The translations under genes and the position numbers were made by a program. This document shows, one piece after another, positions 1-6,357 of a DNA stretch of 10,928 bases. The stretch is from PNKC01 sp039917655 (GTDB lineage: Bacteria; Chloroflexota; Dehalococcoidia; Tepidiformales; Tepidiformaceae): NCBI GenBank assembly GCA_039917655.1, contig JBDSJC010000173.1, forward strand, positions 1 to 10,928, given 5' to 3'. The stretch's first letter is position 1, and every line of letters begins with the position of its first letter. Below the pieces are notes generated by a model, which made no database searches, was not told where the DNA came from, and worked only from the letters and a program-made list of their open reading frames with translations.

Positions 1-2270
1 ACCGTGAACGTGCGGTTGCCCGTGCCTTCGTCGCGCTGAATGCGGACTTTGCCGTCTTTGTCGTAGATATGGACAGCGCCGCTGGTGCCGCCGCCCTTGG
101 CGTTGATAATCTCCACTTTGTAGCCGCCGGCGGCTGGCCTGGGGATGTGGATCTGATGTGTGCCCGCGCCAGCAGGAGGCGCTGATTCGATGCAGTTCGG
201 GTCCCGCCAGGCGTCTTTGAACGTGTAGCTTGACCCCGGCACGTCCCGTTTCGCCGCCTTTTCGGCCTCGCCCGCGGTGGCCCCTTCGAGCGTACCGGTG
301 ACGTGCCCCGCGGCGTCCGTGACGCGGACGCGCATCTCCGAGGAGACGGTGATGGTGATCGCCGCGAGGTCATCCGCTGGTTCGAAGAGCACGCTGCCGA
401 GGACCTTGCCGTTGTAGAAATCGAGGCTCGTGCGGTCCGGGTAGTACGGGTCGTTAATGGTGACCTTGCCGCTGCCATCGATGCCAGTGGCTGCGATGTA
501 GTGGCCCGGCACTTCGAGGATGACGGGGATCTTCGCCTCAAGCGCCGGCCGAATCTCTTCGATTGCGCCCGAGCCCGCGCCAAGGAAGCGAATCTTCTGG
601 GTGCCCGGCCTGGCCTGCGCCACCGCCGCCGAAAGCGCGTTAGCGGAAGTCCAGACCACGTCTCCGTAGCTGTAGCCGCGACTCGTCCAACCGTTCGAAT
701 CCTGGACAGCTTCTTCCTCGAACCACTGGTTGAGGGTCTTGGGGCTCAACGGTTGGCCGTCCGGCATGGTGACGAGTTCGAGAAGAGCGAGCACGGTTGC
801 CATCGAGGTCACTTCGCAGCCGCACTGGGCGAGCGTTTTGCCGCACGAGCTCTTCGGGCCGGCCAAGCCCGCGGCGGCATAGAGGTCATCCGCCCAGCGC
901 GGGTCAGTCTGGCGGAAGAGCGGGCTGTTGGAGGTTGGGCCCGGCGTTTTGGAGGCTGCCGGGTCTTTCGCTTTGGCGCAGAGATGGACGCCGCTGTAAC
1001 GCTCTTCGGCCTTCGCGAGGACCGCCGCGGCGTCGTCCTTCTTCGCCCCGGCCAATGCTGTTGGCGCTGGTTTGGCGGCGGCGACAGTCGAGGCGGGTTT
1101 GGCCGCGTCCTCGTGGATGATCGGGATTGCTGGGATGTCGAAGTCGCGCTTGTCGGCCCGCACCGGCCAATCGAACCAGAAGACGGCGAACACGCTGGCC
1201 ACCACCGCCAGCGCGAAGAGAAGCTGCAACGGGAGCTTCCAGGGCTGGAGTGGAGGCCGCAGCTCAAGCTGGGCAAAGCACTCCACGCGGTCCGCGGCGG
1301 AGGTCCGCGGCGTTGCCCCGAGCGTTAGCAGCACCACGCTGTCGCGCCCGAAGGCCGGCCGGTTCTTGGAGCTGGCGCGGACGCGCACTCGCCGTTCTTG
1401 GCCGGGAATGAGGTCCACTGCCGGCGCTTCGAGGTCTATGGTTACGCGGTCTTCCTGCCCAGCGGCGTCCAACTGCACGGTCAGTGGGAGGTTACCCACG
1501 TTCGTCACCACCATGTCGAAGCGGCTGGCGGAACGAAGCGGATCGACGCGTAACGACAGGTGTTCGAATGGGAGGATGCGGAGCTGGCCAACCTCCACCG
1601 ACTCGCGCGCATCCACCCCGGAGGTGGCGGTCACGACCACCGCATGCTCCCCGGCGGCCGATTCCGGTGCGACCGGCGGGCGGATGACGATCGGCAGGGT
1701 GGCCACGCCGGAGGGCACAAGCGAGAGCTCTGGCCGCCAGCCTTGCAGCCACGCGGGCGGGATGCCGCTGACCTCCAGCCGGACCCGGTCAACCACGCGC
1801 CCCCGGTTTTCGACGCGCAGGCTGCCGGTCAGCGTATCGCCCGCCTGGATGGGGCTGCGCGGCAGGCTAAGCGACATGAGGATGCGTGAAAGTGGCCGCA
1901 CCCTCTGCTCGGGGCTTTCCGTAAGGCGCCGCTGGGTGACGGGGACGATCGGTTCGATATCGAGCGGTGCGGGCTCGAGGTAGCGCGCCGCAAGGTGGCC
2001 GAACCGCAACTGCTGGCCTGGGCCAATGCGGTTCTTCGTGAACGCTTCGATCCGCTCCCCGCCGACAAACGTGCCCGCTTCCGAGCCGAGGTCTTCGAGT
2101 ATGACGGTGCCGGACTCGACCAACAGGCGCGCGTGCTTTTCGATGATCGATGGGTCGTCCAGAAGGATCCCGCTCCCCGCTCCGCGCCCGATCAGGAGAG
2201 ACGGCACATCGATCTCGTAGCGGCGTTCTTGGCCGTCGCCGGCAATCACCAGCAGCGCCCCGAACTTCAT
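1..2270 (-). CDS. FHA-like / Ig-like / TM / C39-family cysteine peptidase protein (3' end beyond window)
   Basis: The frame is open from ATG 2270 to the window edge, giving about 756 residues with no stop. Residues 1-100 form an FHA-like fold (IGRG at 27-30, HARL at 46-49, GTFVGG at 66-71). Residues about 130-335 look like two Ig-like beta-sandwiches of the COG1470 type. A hydrophobic helix lies at about 346-366, then an Ala/Lys/Pro linker. From 450 comes a C39-like peptidase: FRQTDPRW at 452-459, CGCEVTS with likely nucleophile Cys485, VPGHYIAATG with His590, and INDPYY with Asn606/Asp607. The rest, to 756, is beta-rich. Predicted topology is N-terminus in the cytoplasm and peptidase outside, which would place the Ig-like part inside; that is odd. 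The start overlaps the TGA of a short upstream frame. Peptidase assignment is strong; substrate and role are unknown. FHA ligand residues are partly missing (see findings). Confidence 0.85.
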   Translation of the reverse strand, partial: MKFGALLVIAGDGQERRYEIDVPSLLIGRGAGSGILLDDPSIIEKHARLLVESGTVILEDLGSEAGTFVGGERIEAFTKNRIGPGQQLRFGHLAARYLEPAPLDIEPIVPVTQRRLTESPEQRVRPLSRILMSLSLPRSPIQAGDTLTGSLRVENRGRVVDRVRLEVSGIPPAWLQGWRPELSLVPSGVATLPIVIRPPVAPESAAGEHAVVVTATSGVDARESVEVGQLRILPFEHLSLRVDPLRSASRFDMVVTNVGNLPLTVQLDAAGQEDRVTIDLEAPAVDLIPGQERRVRVRASSKNRPAFGRDSVVLLTLGATPRTSAADRVECFAQLELRPPLQPWKLPLQLLFALAVVASVFAVFWFDWPVRADKRDFDIPAIPIIHEDAAKPASTVAAAKPAPTALAGAKKDDAAAVLAKAEERYSGVHLCAKAKDPAASKTPGPTSNSPLFRQTDPRWADDLYAAAGLAGPKSSCGKTLAQCGCEVTSMATVLALLELVTMPDGQPLSPKTLNQWFEEEAVQDSNGWTSRGYSYGDVVWTSANALSAAVAQARPGTQKIRFLGAGSGAIEEIRPALEAKIPVILEVPGHYIAATGIDGSGKVTINDPYYPDRTSLDFYNGKVLGSVLFEPADDLAAITITVSSEMRVRVTDAAGHVTGTLEGATAGEAEKAAKRDVPGSSYTFKDAWRDPNCIESAPPAGAGTHQIHIPRPAAGGYKVEIINAKGGGTSGAVHIYDKDGKVRIQRDEGTGNRTFT

Positions 2271-2607
2271 ACGAGCGTGCCCGTGAGTGCGTCGCCGGAG
2301 CCGATTTTCAAGAAGGCCCCGATGCCGCGAGGTGGCTGGGGGCTGAACAAGTGCCACCCGCGCTCAGCTGTCCATTCCTGACCGCTAGTGAAGTCGTGAT
2401 AGAAGCCCTTACCGGCGCTTCCGCACGTGTAGTCGTTGACCCACTCCGGATCCACGCCTGCCTTCGCGCTGGGCCCGCTTGGGAGTCGTCTGGAGCCTTC
2501 ATCTCCGGGCGGCGCCGCCTACCGCCGAGGGCGAAAGCACCGGCGTCAAGCAGTGGCGTAGACGGTTCAGCTTTCGCTTGCGGTTTCCTTTCCGCGATCG
2601 GTATCAT
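2267..2607 (-). pseudogene. small hypothetical ORF, apparently split by a frame change
   Basis: I do not recognise this product. A good ribosome site, AGAGGA with 8 nt spacing, precedes ATG 2607 and opens MIPIAERKPQAKAEP..., which reads on through a double Gly (about 2520) into an Arg-rich, unconvincing stretch that stops at 2308. In the frame one base back, coding-like sequence resumes after a TAG at about 2519 and ends in a Trp/Gly/aromatic-rich tail (VDPEWVNDYTCG ... GIGAFLKIGSG) at TGA 2267. That TGA overlaps the ATG of the FHA-peptidase gene. The second frame has mostly G/C third positions. One indel would join the two into about 113 residues. Either it is a decayed gene or a read error, or the 62-codon frame from GTG 2455 is used alone. 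Overlap with the next start suggests translational coupling. Confidence 0.35.
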
Positions 2608-2686
2608 TTTCTCGTTCCTCTGAAGATGCCGCCTCGGGACTCTAGTCTTGTATATGTGGTGCGTGCGGCAGCGTTGACATTTTCTT

Positions 2687-3154
2687 TTACTCTCTTCGCT
2701 CAAGCTCATCAAGTGCCGGCTTTTGGAAGAAAGCGATCCAGGGCGTCATTGCTTCCTCGGAAATAAGAAAACTTTCCTGTGAAGGCCGCGAATTCCTTTT
2801 CTCAAGTCGCCTCAATAACTCATCCCCCGGCACATCTAGATAGTGTACTTCACTACTAGCCCCAAATTGCTTCGCACGCAACCGATAATCTTCGCGTTCT
2901 TCTCGCGCCCAAAAGCCGTAATCGAGGATAACATTCGTTCCCAATTCCAACGCCCTACTAGCTGTATTCCAGAGTAAAGCCTCGATTAGGCTATGCCGAG
3001 CATCGTGTTCTGGTTCTTCTGCATCTTGACCAAAGAGGCATATGTGCCACTCATCAACCGTCAATCGCAGCGCCAGTAGTTCATGTTCAAGCTTTTGTGC
3101 TAGCGTTGTTTTCCCTGAGCAAGGAAGCCCAACCATCAAATGGAGTGTAGCCAT
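2687..3154 (-). CDS. P-loop ATP-binding kinase-like protein (AAA_33 / zeta-toxin-like fold)
   Basis: This is a 155-residue single-domain P-loop protein. The Walker A motif GLPCSGKT is at residues 9-16. A TVDEW motif follows at 32-36, where related kinases place the substrate-side Asp, then VILDYGFWAREERE at 75-88 (Walker B-like strand) and HYLDVP plus an RRLEKRN segment at 104-121, the likely lid. Length and motif order match the AAA_33 family of small nucleoside- or antibiotic-kinase-like proteins, whose substrates are mostly unknown. ATG 3154 is supported by AGGAG at 3163-3167, 8 nt upstream. It lies 51 nt downstream of the beta-lactamase-like gene on the same strand. It is clearly AT-richer than its surroundings (115 of 240 bases G+C over 2761-3000), which suggests recent transfer. 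The substrate cannot be read from sequence. Confidence 0.85.
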   Translation of the reverse strand: MATLHLMVGLPCSGKTTLAQKLEHELLALRLTVDEWHICLFGQDAEEPEHDARHSLIEALLWNTASRALELGTNVILDYGFWAREEREDYRLRAKQFGASSEVHYLDVPGDELLRRLEKRNSRPSQESFLISEEAMTPWIAFFQKPALDELERRE

Positions 3155-3162
3155 AATTCCTA

Positions 3163-3167
3163 CTCCT
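3163..3167 (-). promoter_or_regulatory. ribosome binding site AGGAG of the P-loop kinase
   Basis: On the minus strand AGGAG sits 8 nt before ATG 3154 and is the clearest Shine-Dalgarno site in the left block. It fixes the start of the kinase gene. Confidence 0.7.
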
Positions 3168-3196
3168 AAATGTCATCTAGAAGCTGCCCAGTGCCT

Positions 3197-3217
3197 GCCT
3201 ACCCGCTACGGGTAGGC
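3197..3217 (-). terminator. perfect 9-bp hairpin spanning the stop codon of the beta-lactamase-like gene
   Basis: GCCTACCCG and CGGGTAGGC are exact reverse complements separated by three bases. On the minus strand those three bases are TAG, the stop codon of the upstream gene. No T-run follows, so it is not a standard intrinsic terminator. It could stall transcription, protect the 3' end of the message, or uncouple the following kinase gene. Confidence 0.5.
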
Positions 3218-4306
3218 TGCGTTGAACCAGTCCCAGGTGATCCGGGCGAGCTGCTGGCCGAGCGGCACTTCGGCCTTGAACTGTTCGACATCCTGGGACA
3301 TGAAGGTAATGGCGTACGCGTACTCCGTGCCGTCTTTGACAAAGCGGACGATGCCAGAATCGTTATCGACCCAGCCGCCGTCTTCGTAGAGCCAGCCATT
3401 CTTGTGGCTGACCCTGCCATGGGGATTGTAGGCGAGGAGGTAGTTGAGCGCCGGGCTGACCTGCAGCAGGGCATCGAGTAGGTAAACGCGGTACGGGTCG
3501 GAGAGAATGCCGCCGTTCCAGAGCGCAGTCAGTCCGCGATTCGCATCGTTGGCCGAAATCCAGTTGTTCGGGTCCCGGCCCAGCGTCTCGGCCGGATAGC
3601 CGGGTGGATGATCGATGAGCGTGCCTTGCATACCCATCCGTTCGTTAATCAGGCGTCCAACCTTTCGCACACCGGCGCCAAGGTCGTTCCCCCCGGTCTT
3701 TCGGTAGAGCGTGCGGGCGGTGGTGGTGTTCGAACTCCAGATCGTCGTTGCAATCGTGCCGCTCACGTCGTCCAGCGAGTAAGCGCCCTGCTGCACGTCC
3801 AGCATCGCCGCCACCAGCACAAAGATGTTCATGATGCAGCCCGAGAGCTGGTAACTATCGCCTTTGACATCGACCGAAGAGCCCGTTTGAAGGTCGGTTA
3901 CGGCAATCGCATAGGCGCCCGAGACCGGGAACCTGGTGACCGCGGTCTGCAGTGACTGCTGGAGCACGGACATATCGGGCGCGATTCGAGGCGGCGGCGC
4001 GGCGGGTGTCGGCAGCGCTTCGTTGGAAACGCCAGGAATGACGCGGCGGTAGGTGGCCGGAGTGGGCGAAGGCGTGGCAGTGGGCGCAAGACGGGGGATG
4101 CGGGGCGTTGGTGTCCGTGTGGGCTTGCTCGTGGGGGTCGCAGTCGGCACCTGGATGACAGGTCCGTTGTCGCCATGGGCGGTGGCCGTTGGAAACAGCG
4201 CGGCGGCGCCAAGGACCGCGAACACGGCAAGCAGCAGCAGTCCGCTGAGGACAGCCGGGATCCTGGACACGCGTGTGCTCGTGACCTCGCTGTTCGCCAA
4301 TGCCAC
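3206..4306 (-). CDS. exported class A beta-lactamase-like serine hydrolase family protein with altered active site
   Basis: This 366-residue protein starts at GTG 4306; TAA 4334-4336 closes the frame upstream and no better start exists. A hydrophobic export or anchor segment lies at about 16-38. A Thr/Pro-rich linker runs over about 52-108 and would hold the domain off the membrane. The C-terminal 250 residues follow the beta-lactamase2 / class A fold. The SxxK position reads CIMN (157-160, in SGCIMNIFVLVAAML), the SxN motif is SSN (191-193), and the KTG-like motif is HKNGW (301-305), followed by DNDSGIV as in this family. Thus the nucleophile Ser and general-base Lys appear replaced by Cys and Asn. 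It probably binds a cell-wall-like ligand or has a changed chemistry; classical beta-lactamase activity is unlikely. The start region has no clear ribosome site. Confidence 0.8.
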   Translation of the reverse strand: MALANSEVTSTRVSRIPAVLSGLLLLAVFAVLGAAALFPTATAHGDNGPVIQVPTATPTSKPTRTPTPRIPRLAPTATPSPTPATYRRVIPGVSNEALPTPAAPPPRIAPDMSVLQQSLQTAVTRFPVSGAYAIAVTDLQTGSSVDVKGDSYQLSGCIMNIFVLVAAMLDVQQGAYSLDDVSGTIATTIWSSNTTTARTLYRKTGGNDLGAGVRKVGRLINERMGMQGTLIDHPPGYPAETLGRDPNNWISANDANRGLTALWNGGILSDPYRVYLLDALLQVSPALNYLLAYNPHGRVSHKNGWLYEDGGWVDNDSGIVRFVKDGTEYAYAITFMSQDVEQFKAEVPLGQQLARITWDWFNAAYP

Positions 4307-4320
4307 CCCACCCGCGTCCG

Positions 4321-4339
4321 CGTTAGAACTTCGTTAGAA
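4321..4339 (-). repeat. spaced direct repeat next to the GTG start of the beta-lactamase-like gene
   Basis: On the minus strand TTCTAACG occurs twice, starting 11 nt apart (4332-4339 and 4321-4328). The nearer copy ends 14 nt before the GTG start at 4306. Spacing of about one helical turn is what paired protein binding would need, but eight bases twice may also be chance. Confidence 0.3.
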
Positions 4340-4390
4340 GAATCGGCACCCGAGCGGAAATTAGCAAGCCTCGCAAACCCTCGGTCACCA

Positions 4391-4418
4391 GCGGATGGCG
4401 GATGGCGGATGGCGGAGG
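4391..4418. repeat. 7-bp tandem repeat, four copies
   Basis: GCGGATG is repeated three times without gaps, followed by a fourth copy with one change (GCGGAGG). It lies in the non-coding spacer between two divergent genes. No gene is evident in it. Confidence 0.8.
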
Positions 4419-4458
4419 TGAACCGGAACCGGCTCGCCGGAGACCAGTCTGCATCATC

Positions 4459-4559
4459 CCGTTCGTCCTGAGCCTTTCGAAGTCTGGACCGAACGCCCGG
4501 CGCGTCCACGGATCGAAGGCGAGCCCGCGTTCACCCTTCGACAAGCTCTGGGCGAACGG
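4459..4559. repeat. imperfect inverted repeat of the TTCGACAAGCTC interspersed type
   Basis: The left arm 4459-4482 and the reverse complement of the right arm 4536-4559 agree at 20 of 24 positions, with a 53-base loop. The arms belong to the common intergenic motif CGTTCGTCCTGAGC...TTCGAAG / CTTCGACAAGCTC...GGGCGAACG. That motif is seen in many high-GC genomes and often yields false short ORFs ending in PELVEG or containing FDKLRTNG. Both kinds of false ORF occur here. It resembles a REP-like element rather than a gene or a terminator. Confidence 0.75.
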
Positions 4560-4647
4560 TTAGCGGGGGCGCGTCAGCACCCTCACGGCGAACGAAGTGG
4601 AAGCAAGCGATTGCACCCTCCCGCCGAAACCCGCAGGATCCGCCGGC

Positions 4648-4653
4648 AAGGAG
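4648..4653 (+). promoter_or_regulatory. ribosome binding site AAGGAG of the enoyl-CoA hydratase-like gene
   Basis: AAGGAG lies 10 nt before ATG 4664 and supports that start. Confidence 0.65.
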
Positions 4654-4663
4654 AACACCAACC

Positions 4664-5524
4664 ATGGACACAGGGAAGTTTCGCGGCTTTGAAGTCACCA
4701 TCCAGGACCCTGGCATTGCCGTGCTGACGTTCAACGAACCGGAGCGCCTGAACGGCTTCACCCAGGAGTGCAAGCGCGATATGACCGAAATGCTTGTGCA
4801 GGCGCAGATGGACGACCAGGTCCGCGTCGTCGTCTTCACCGGCAGTGGGCGCGCCTTCTGCGCCGGTGATGACCTCAGCGGGCGCCGCCCGCCAGACCGC
4901 GATGGCCTCGTCCCCAAGATCTTCGGCGGTCACCACAACGAGATCGGCACGTACGAAGGGCTTCGGCACATCTCTCAGCCGTTAAACGTCGCCGTCCGCA
5001 ACCTTGACAAGCTCTGCATCGCGGCGATCAACGGCGTGGCCATCCAGACCGGGCTCTCGCTCGCGCTAGCCTGCGATTTCCGCATCGCCGCGCGGGAGGC
5101 GCGGCTGGGCAGCGCAACGCTGCGCTTCGGCCTTCTACCGGACGAAGGCGGCCAGTTCCTGCTGGTGCAGTTGATGGGCGTCGCGAAGACGATGGACTTC
5201 CTGATGCGCAAGCGGATCGTCTCGGCGGAGGAGGCGCTGGAGCTTGGGCTGGTGCACGAAGTGGTGGATGGCGCGCAGCTCATGGACCGCACGATGGCCC
5301 TCGCGACGGAGCTGGCGAACGGCCCCCAGGTTTCGATGCGCCTGCTCAAACGCTCGATCTACAACGCCGCCGAGATGACCTTCACCCACGCGCTCGACGA
5401 GATCGCGGCGAAGACGGCGATCTCGGACCACCACCCCGACGCACGCGAAGGCGTCGCCGCCTTCCGCGAGAAGCGTCCAGCGAACTTCAACGCCTGGATC
5501 GCCGACCACAGCCAGCGGCACTAG
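4664..5524 (+). CDS. enoyl-CoA hydratase/isomerase (crotonase) family protein
   Basis: The 286-residue length is normal for a single-domain crotonase acting on acyl-CoA thioesters in the cytoplasm. The first oxyanion-hole segment is GRAFCAGDDL (62-71). The second is INGVAIQTGLSLALACDFRIA (122-142), where the usual GGG is QTG. LGSATLRFGLLPDEGG (148-163) and the GLVHEVV segment (195-201) complete the fold. The two hydratase acids of mitochondrial crotonase (Glu144 and Glu164) align with Ser132 and Thr152, so simple hydration of enoyl-CoA is doubtful. Asp160/Glu161 may supply another acid for isomerase or hydrolase chemistry. A long insert, SGRRPPDRDGLVPKIFGGHH, follows the oxyanion loop. Its neighbours do not name a pathway. 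Family assignment is certain; reaction is open. Confidence 0.9.
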   Translation: MDTGKFRGFEVTIQDPGIAVLTFNEPERLNGFTQECKRDMTEMLVQAQMDDQVRVVVFTGSGRAFCAGDDLSGRRPPDRDGLVPKIFGGHHNEIGTYEGLRHISQPLNVAVRNLDKLCIAAINGVAIQTGLSLALACDFRIAAREARLGSATLRFGLLPDEGGQFLLVQLMGVAKTMDFLMRKRIVSAEEALELGLVHEVVDGAQLMDRTMALATELANGPQVSMRLLKRSIYNAAEMTFTHALDEIAAKTAISDHHPDAREGVAAFREKRPANFNAWIADHSQRH

Positions 5525-5527
5525 GAC

Positions 5528-5541
5528 CGGCGGAGCCGCCG
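5528..5541 (+). other. short GC hairpin after the crotonase stop codon
   Basis: CGGCGG and CCGCCG flank two bases just 3' of the stop codon. No T-run follows. It may slow transcription between this gene and lepB, but short GC palindromes are expected by chance in such DNA. Confidence 0.2.
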
Positions 5542-5580
5542 TTACGCGATGTTGCCTGGCCTGCTGGCATGCTCGCCTGA

Positions 5581-6327
5581 ATGGATCCAGGCAACGAGCA
5601 TATTCAGCTTCGCGGCGAGCCCTCGCCGGCCCCGGCCGATGACAGCGCATCGCCGCTCCTCACCGAGGAGGGGCCGGAGACGGCCCGCGTCGCCCGCCGC
5701 TCCCATCGCGGGCGGAGGCTGGTGCGCGAGGTGGTTGAAACCGGACTGCTCGCCGTCCTCGTCTTTCTCTGCGTGCGCGGCAGCCTTGGCAACTACAAAG
5801 TCGAAGGTCATTCGATGGACCCCACACTCGCCGACGGGCAGTACCTCATTGTGAACAAACTGACCTATGCGCGCGTGGACGTTGAAAGGCTGCGGCAGGT
5901 GACGCCGTTTTGGGGCGACGCCGGAGCAGACGAAAGAGAGCTATTCTCCGGCCCCCAACGCGGCGACATCGTCATACTCCACGACCCGCGGAACCACGCC
6001 GGGAAGGAGCTGGTGAAGCGCGTCATTGGGCTCCCTGCCGAGGTGCTGGAGATTTCGGCGGGGCGGGTGTACATCAACGGCCGCCTGCTGGACGAACCGT
6101 ACATTCATCAGAAGTGGAGCGGAGAAAAACCGAGGGTGCTGATCCCCGAGGGCGACTACTTCGTCCTTGGGGACAACCGCGATGGGAGCGCTGATAGCCG
6201 CTACTTCGGCCTTGTGCCCCGCGACCTGATCGTCGGCAAGGTAGCGCTGCGCACCTGGCCGGCCGGTGACGCGGGCGCCGACTTTGGTGGAGCGCCGGTG
6301 TTGGACGCGGCGGTGACCCGGCCGTAG
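5581..6327 (+). CDS. lepB: signal peptidase I
   Basis: This 248-residue type I signal peptidase removes signal peptides from Sec- and Tat-exported proteins at the outer face of the membrane. It has a polar, acidic N-terminal extension (1-50), one membrane helix (about 52-68), and the Ser box EGHSMDPTL with nucleophile Ser78. The Lys box GKELVKRVIGLP carries Lys146, and the C-terminal box GDNRDGSADSRYFG spans 197-210. All catalytic boxes are present. A TGA directly before ATG 5581 limits the start to this codon or later, and no clear Shine-Dalgarno is visible. The helix would still be complete from later starts. It follows the crotonase gene by 56 nt on the same strand and may be read through from it. 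It converges with the MFS gene across 30 nt. Confidence 0.95.
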   Translation: MDPGNEHIQLRGEPSPAPADDSASPLLTEEGPETARVARRSHRGRRLVREVVETGLLAVLVFLCVRGSLGNYKVEGHSMDPTLADGQYLIVNKLTYARVDVERLRQVTPFWGDAGADERELFSGPQRGDIVILHDPRNHAGKELVKRVIGLPAEVLEISAGRVYINGRLLDEPYIHQKWSGEKPRVLIPEGDYFVLGDNRDGSADSRYFGLVPRDLIVGKVALRTWPAGDAGADFGGAPVLDAAVTRP

Positions 6328-6357
6328 CACCTGGCGGCGAAGGGCTGGCCGTTGCCG

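Noticed and set aside
303..1983. Long plus-strand open frames opposite the peptidase gene
   Set aside because: They are Arg/Gly/Ser-rich antisense shadows of a minus-strand frame that shows clear peptidase motifs.
2500..2607. Double-Gly bacteriocin-type leader in the small ORF
   Set aside because: The leader lacks the usual hydrophobic/acidic spacing before GG, there is no ABC transporter, and the frame breaks at that point. Kept only as a side note in the findings.
2675..2710. Plus-strand TTGACA at 2675 as a promoter
   Set aside because: There is no -10 element at proper spacing and no plus-strand gene downstream.
3608..4509. Open frames overlapping the beta-lactamase-like gene on both strands
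   Set aside because: They have no family motifs and low-complexity composition; they are shadows of the GTG-started gene.
4323..4917. Short minus-strand frames with FERLRTNG and ending RPELVEG
   Set aside because: These are typical false ORFs produced by the interspersed inverted repeat and by the antisense strand of the crotonase gene.
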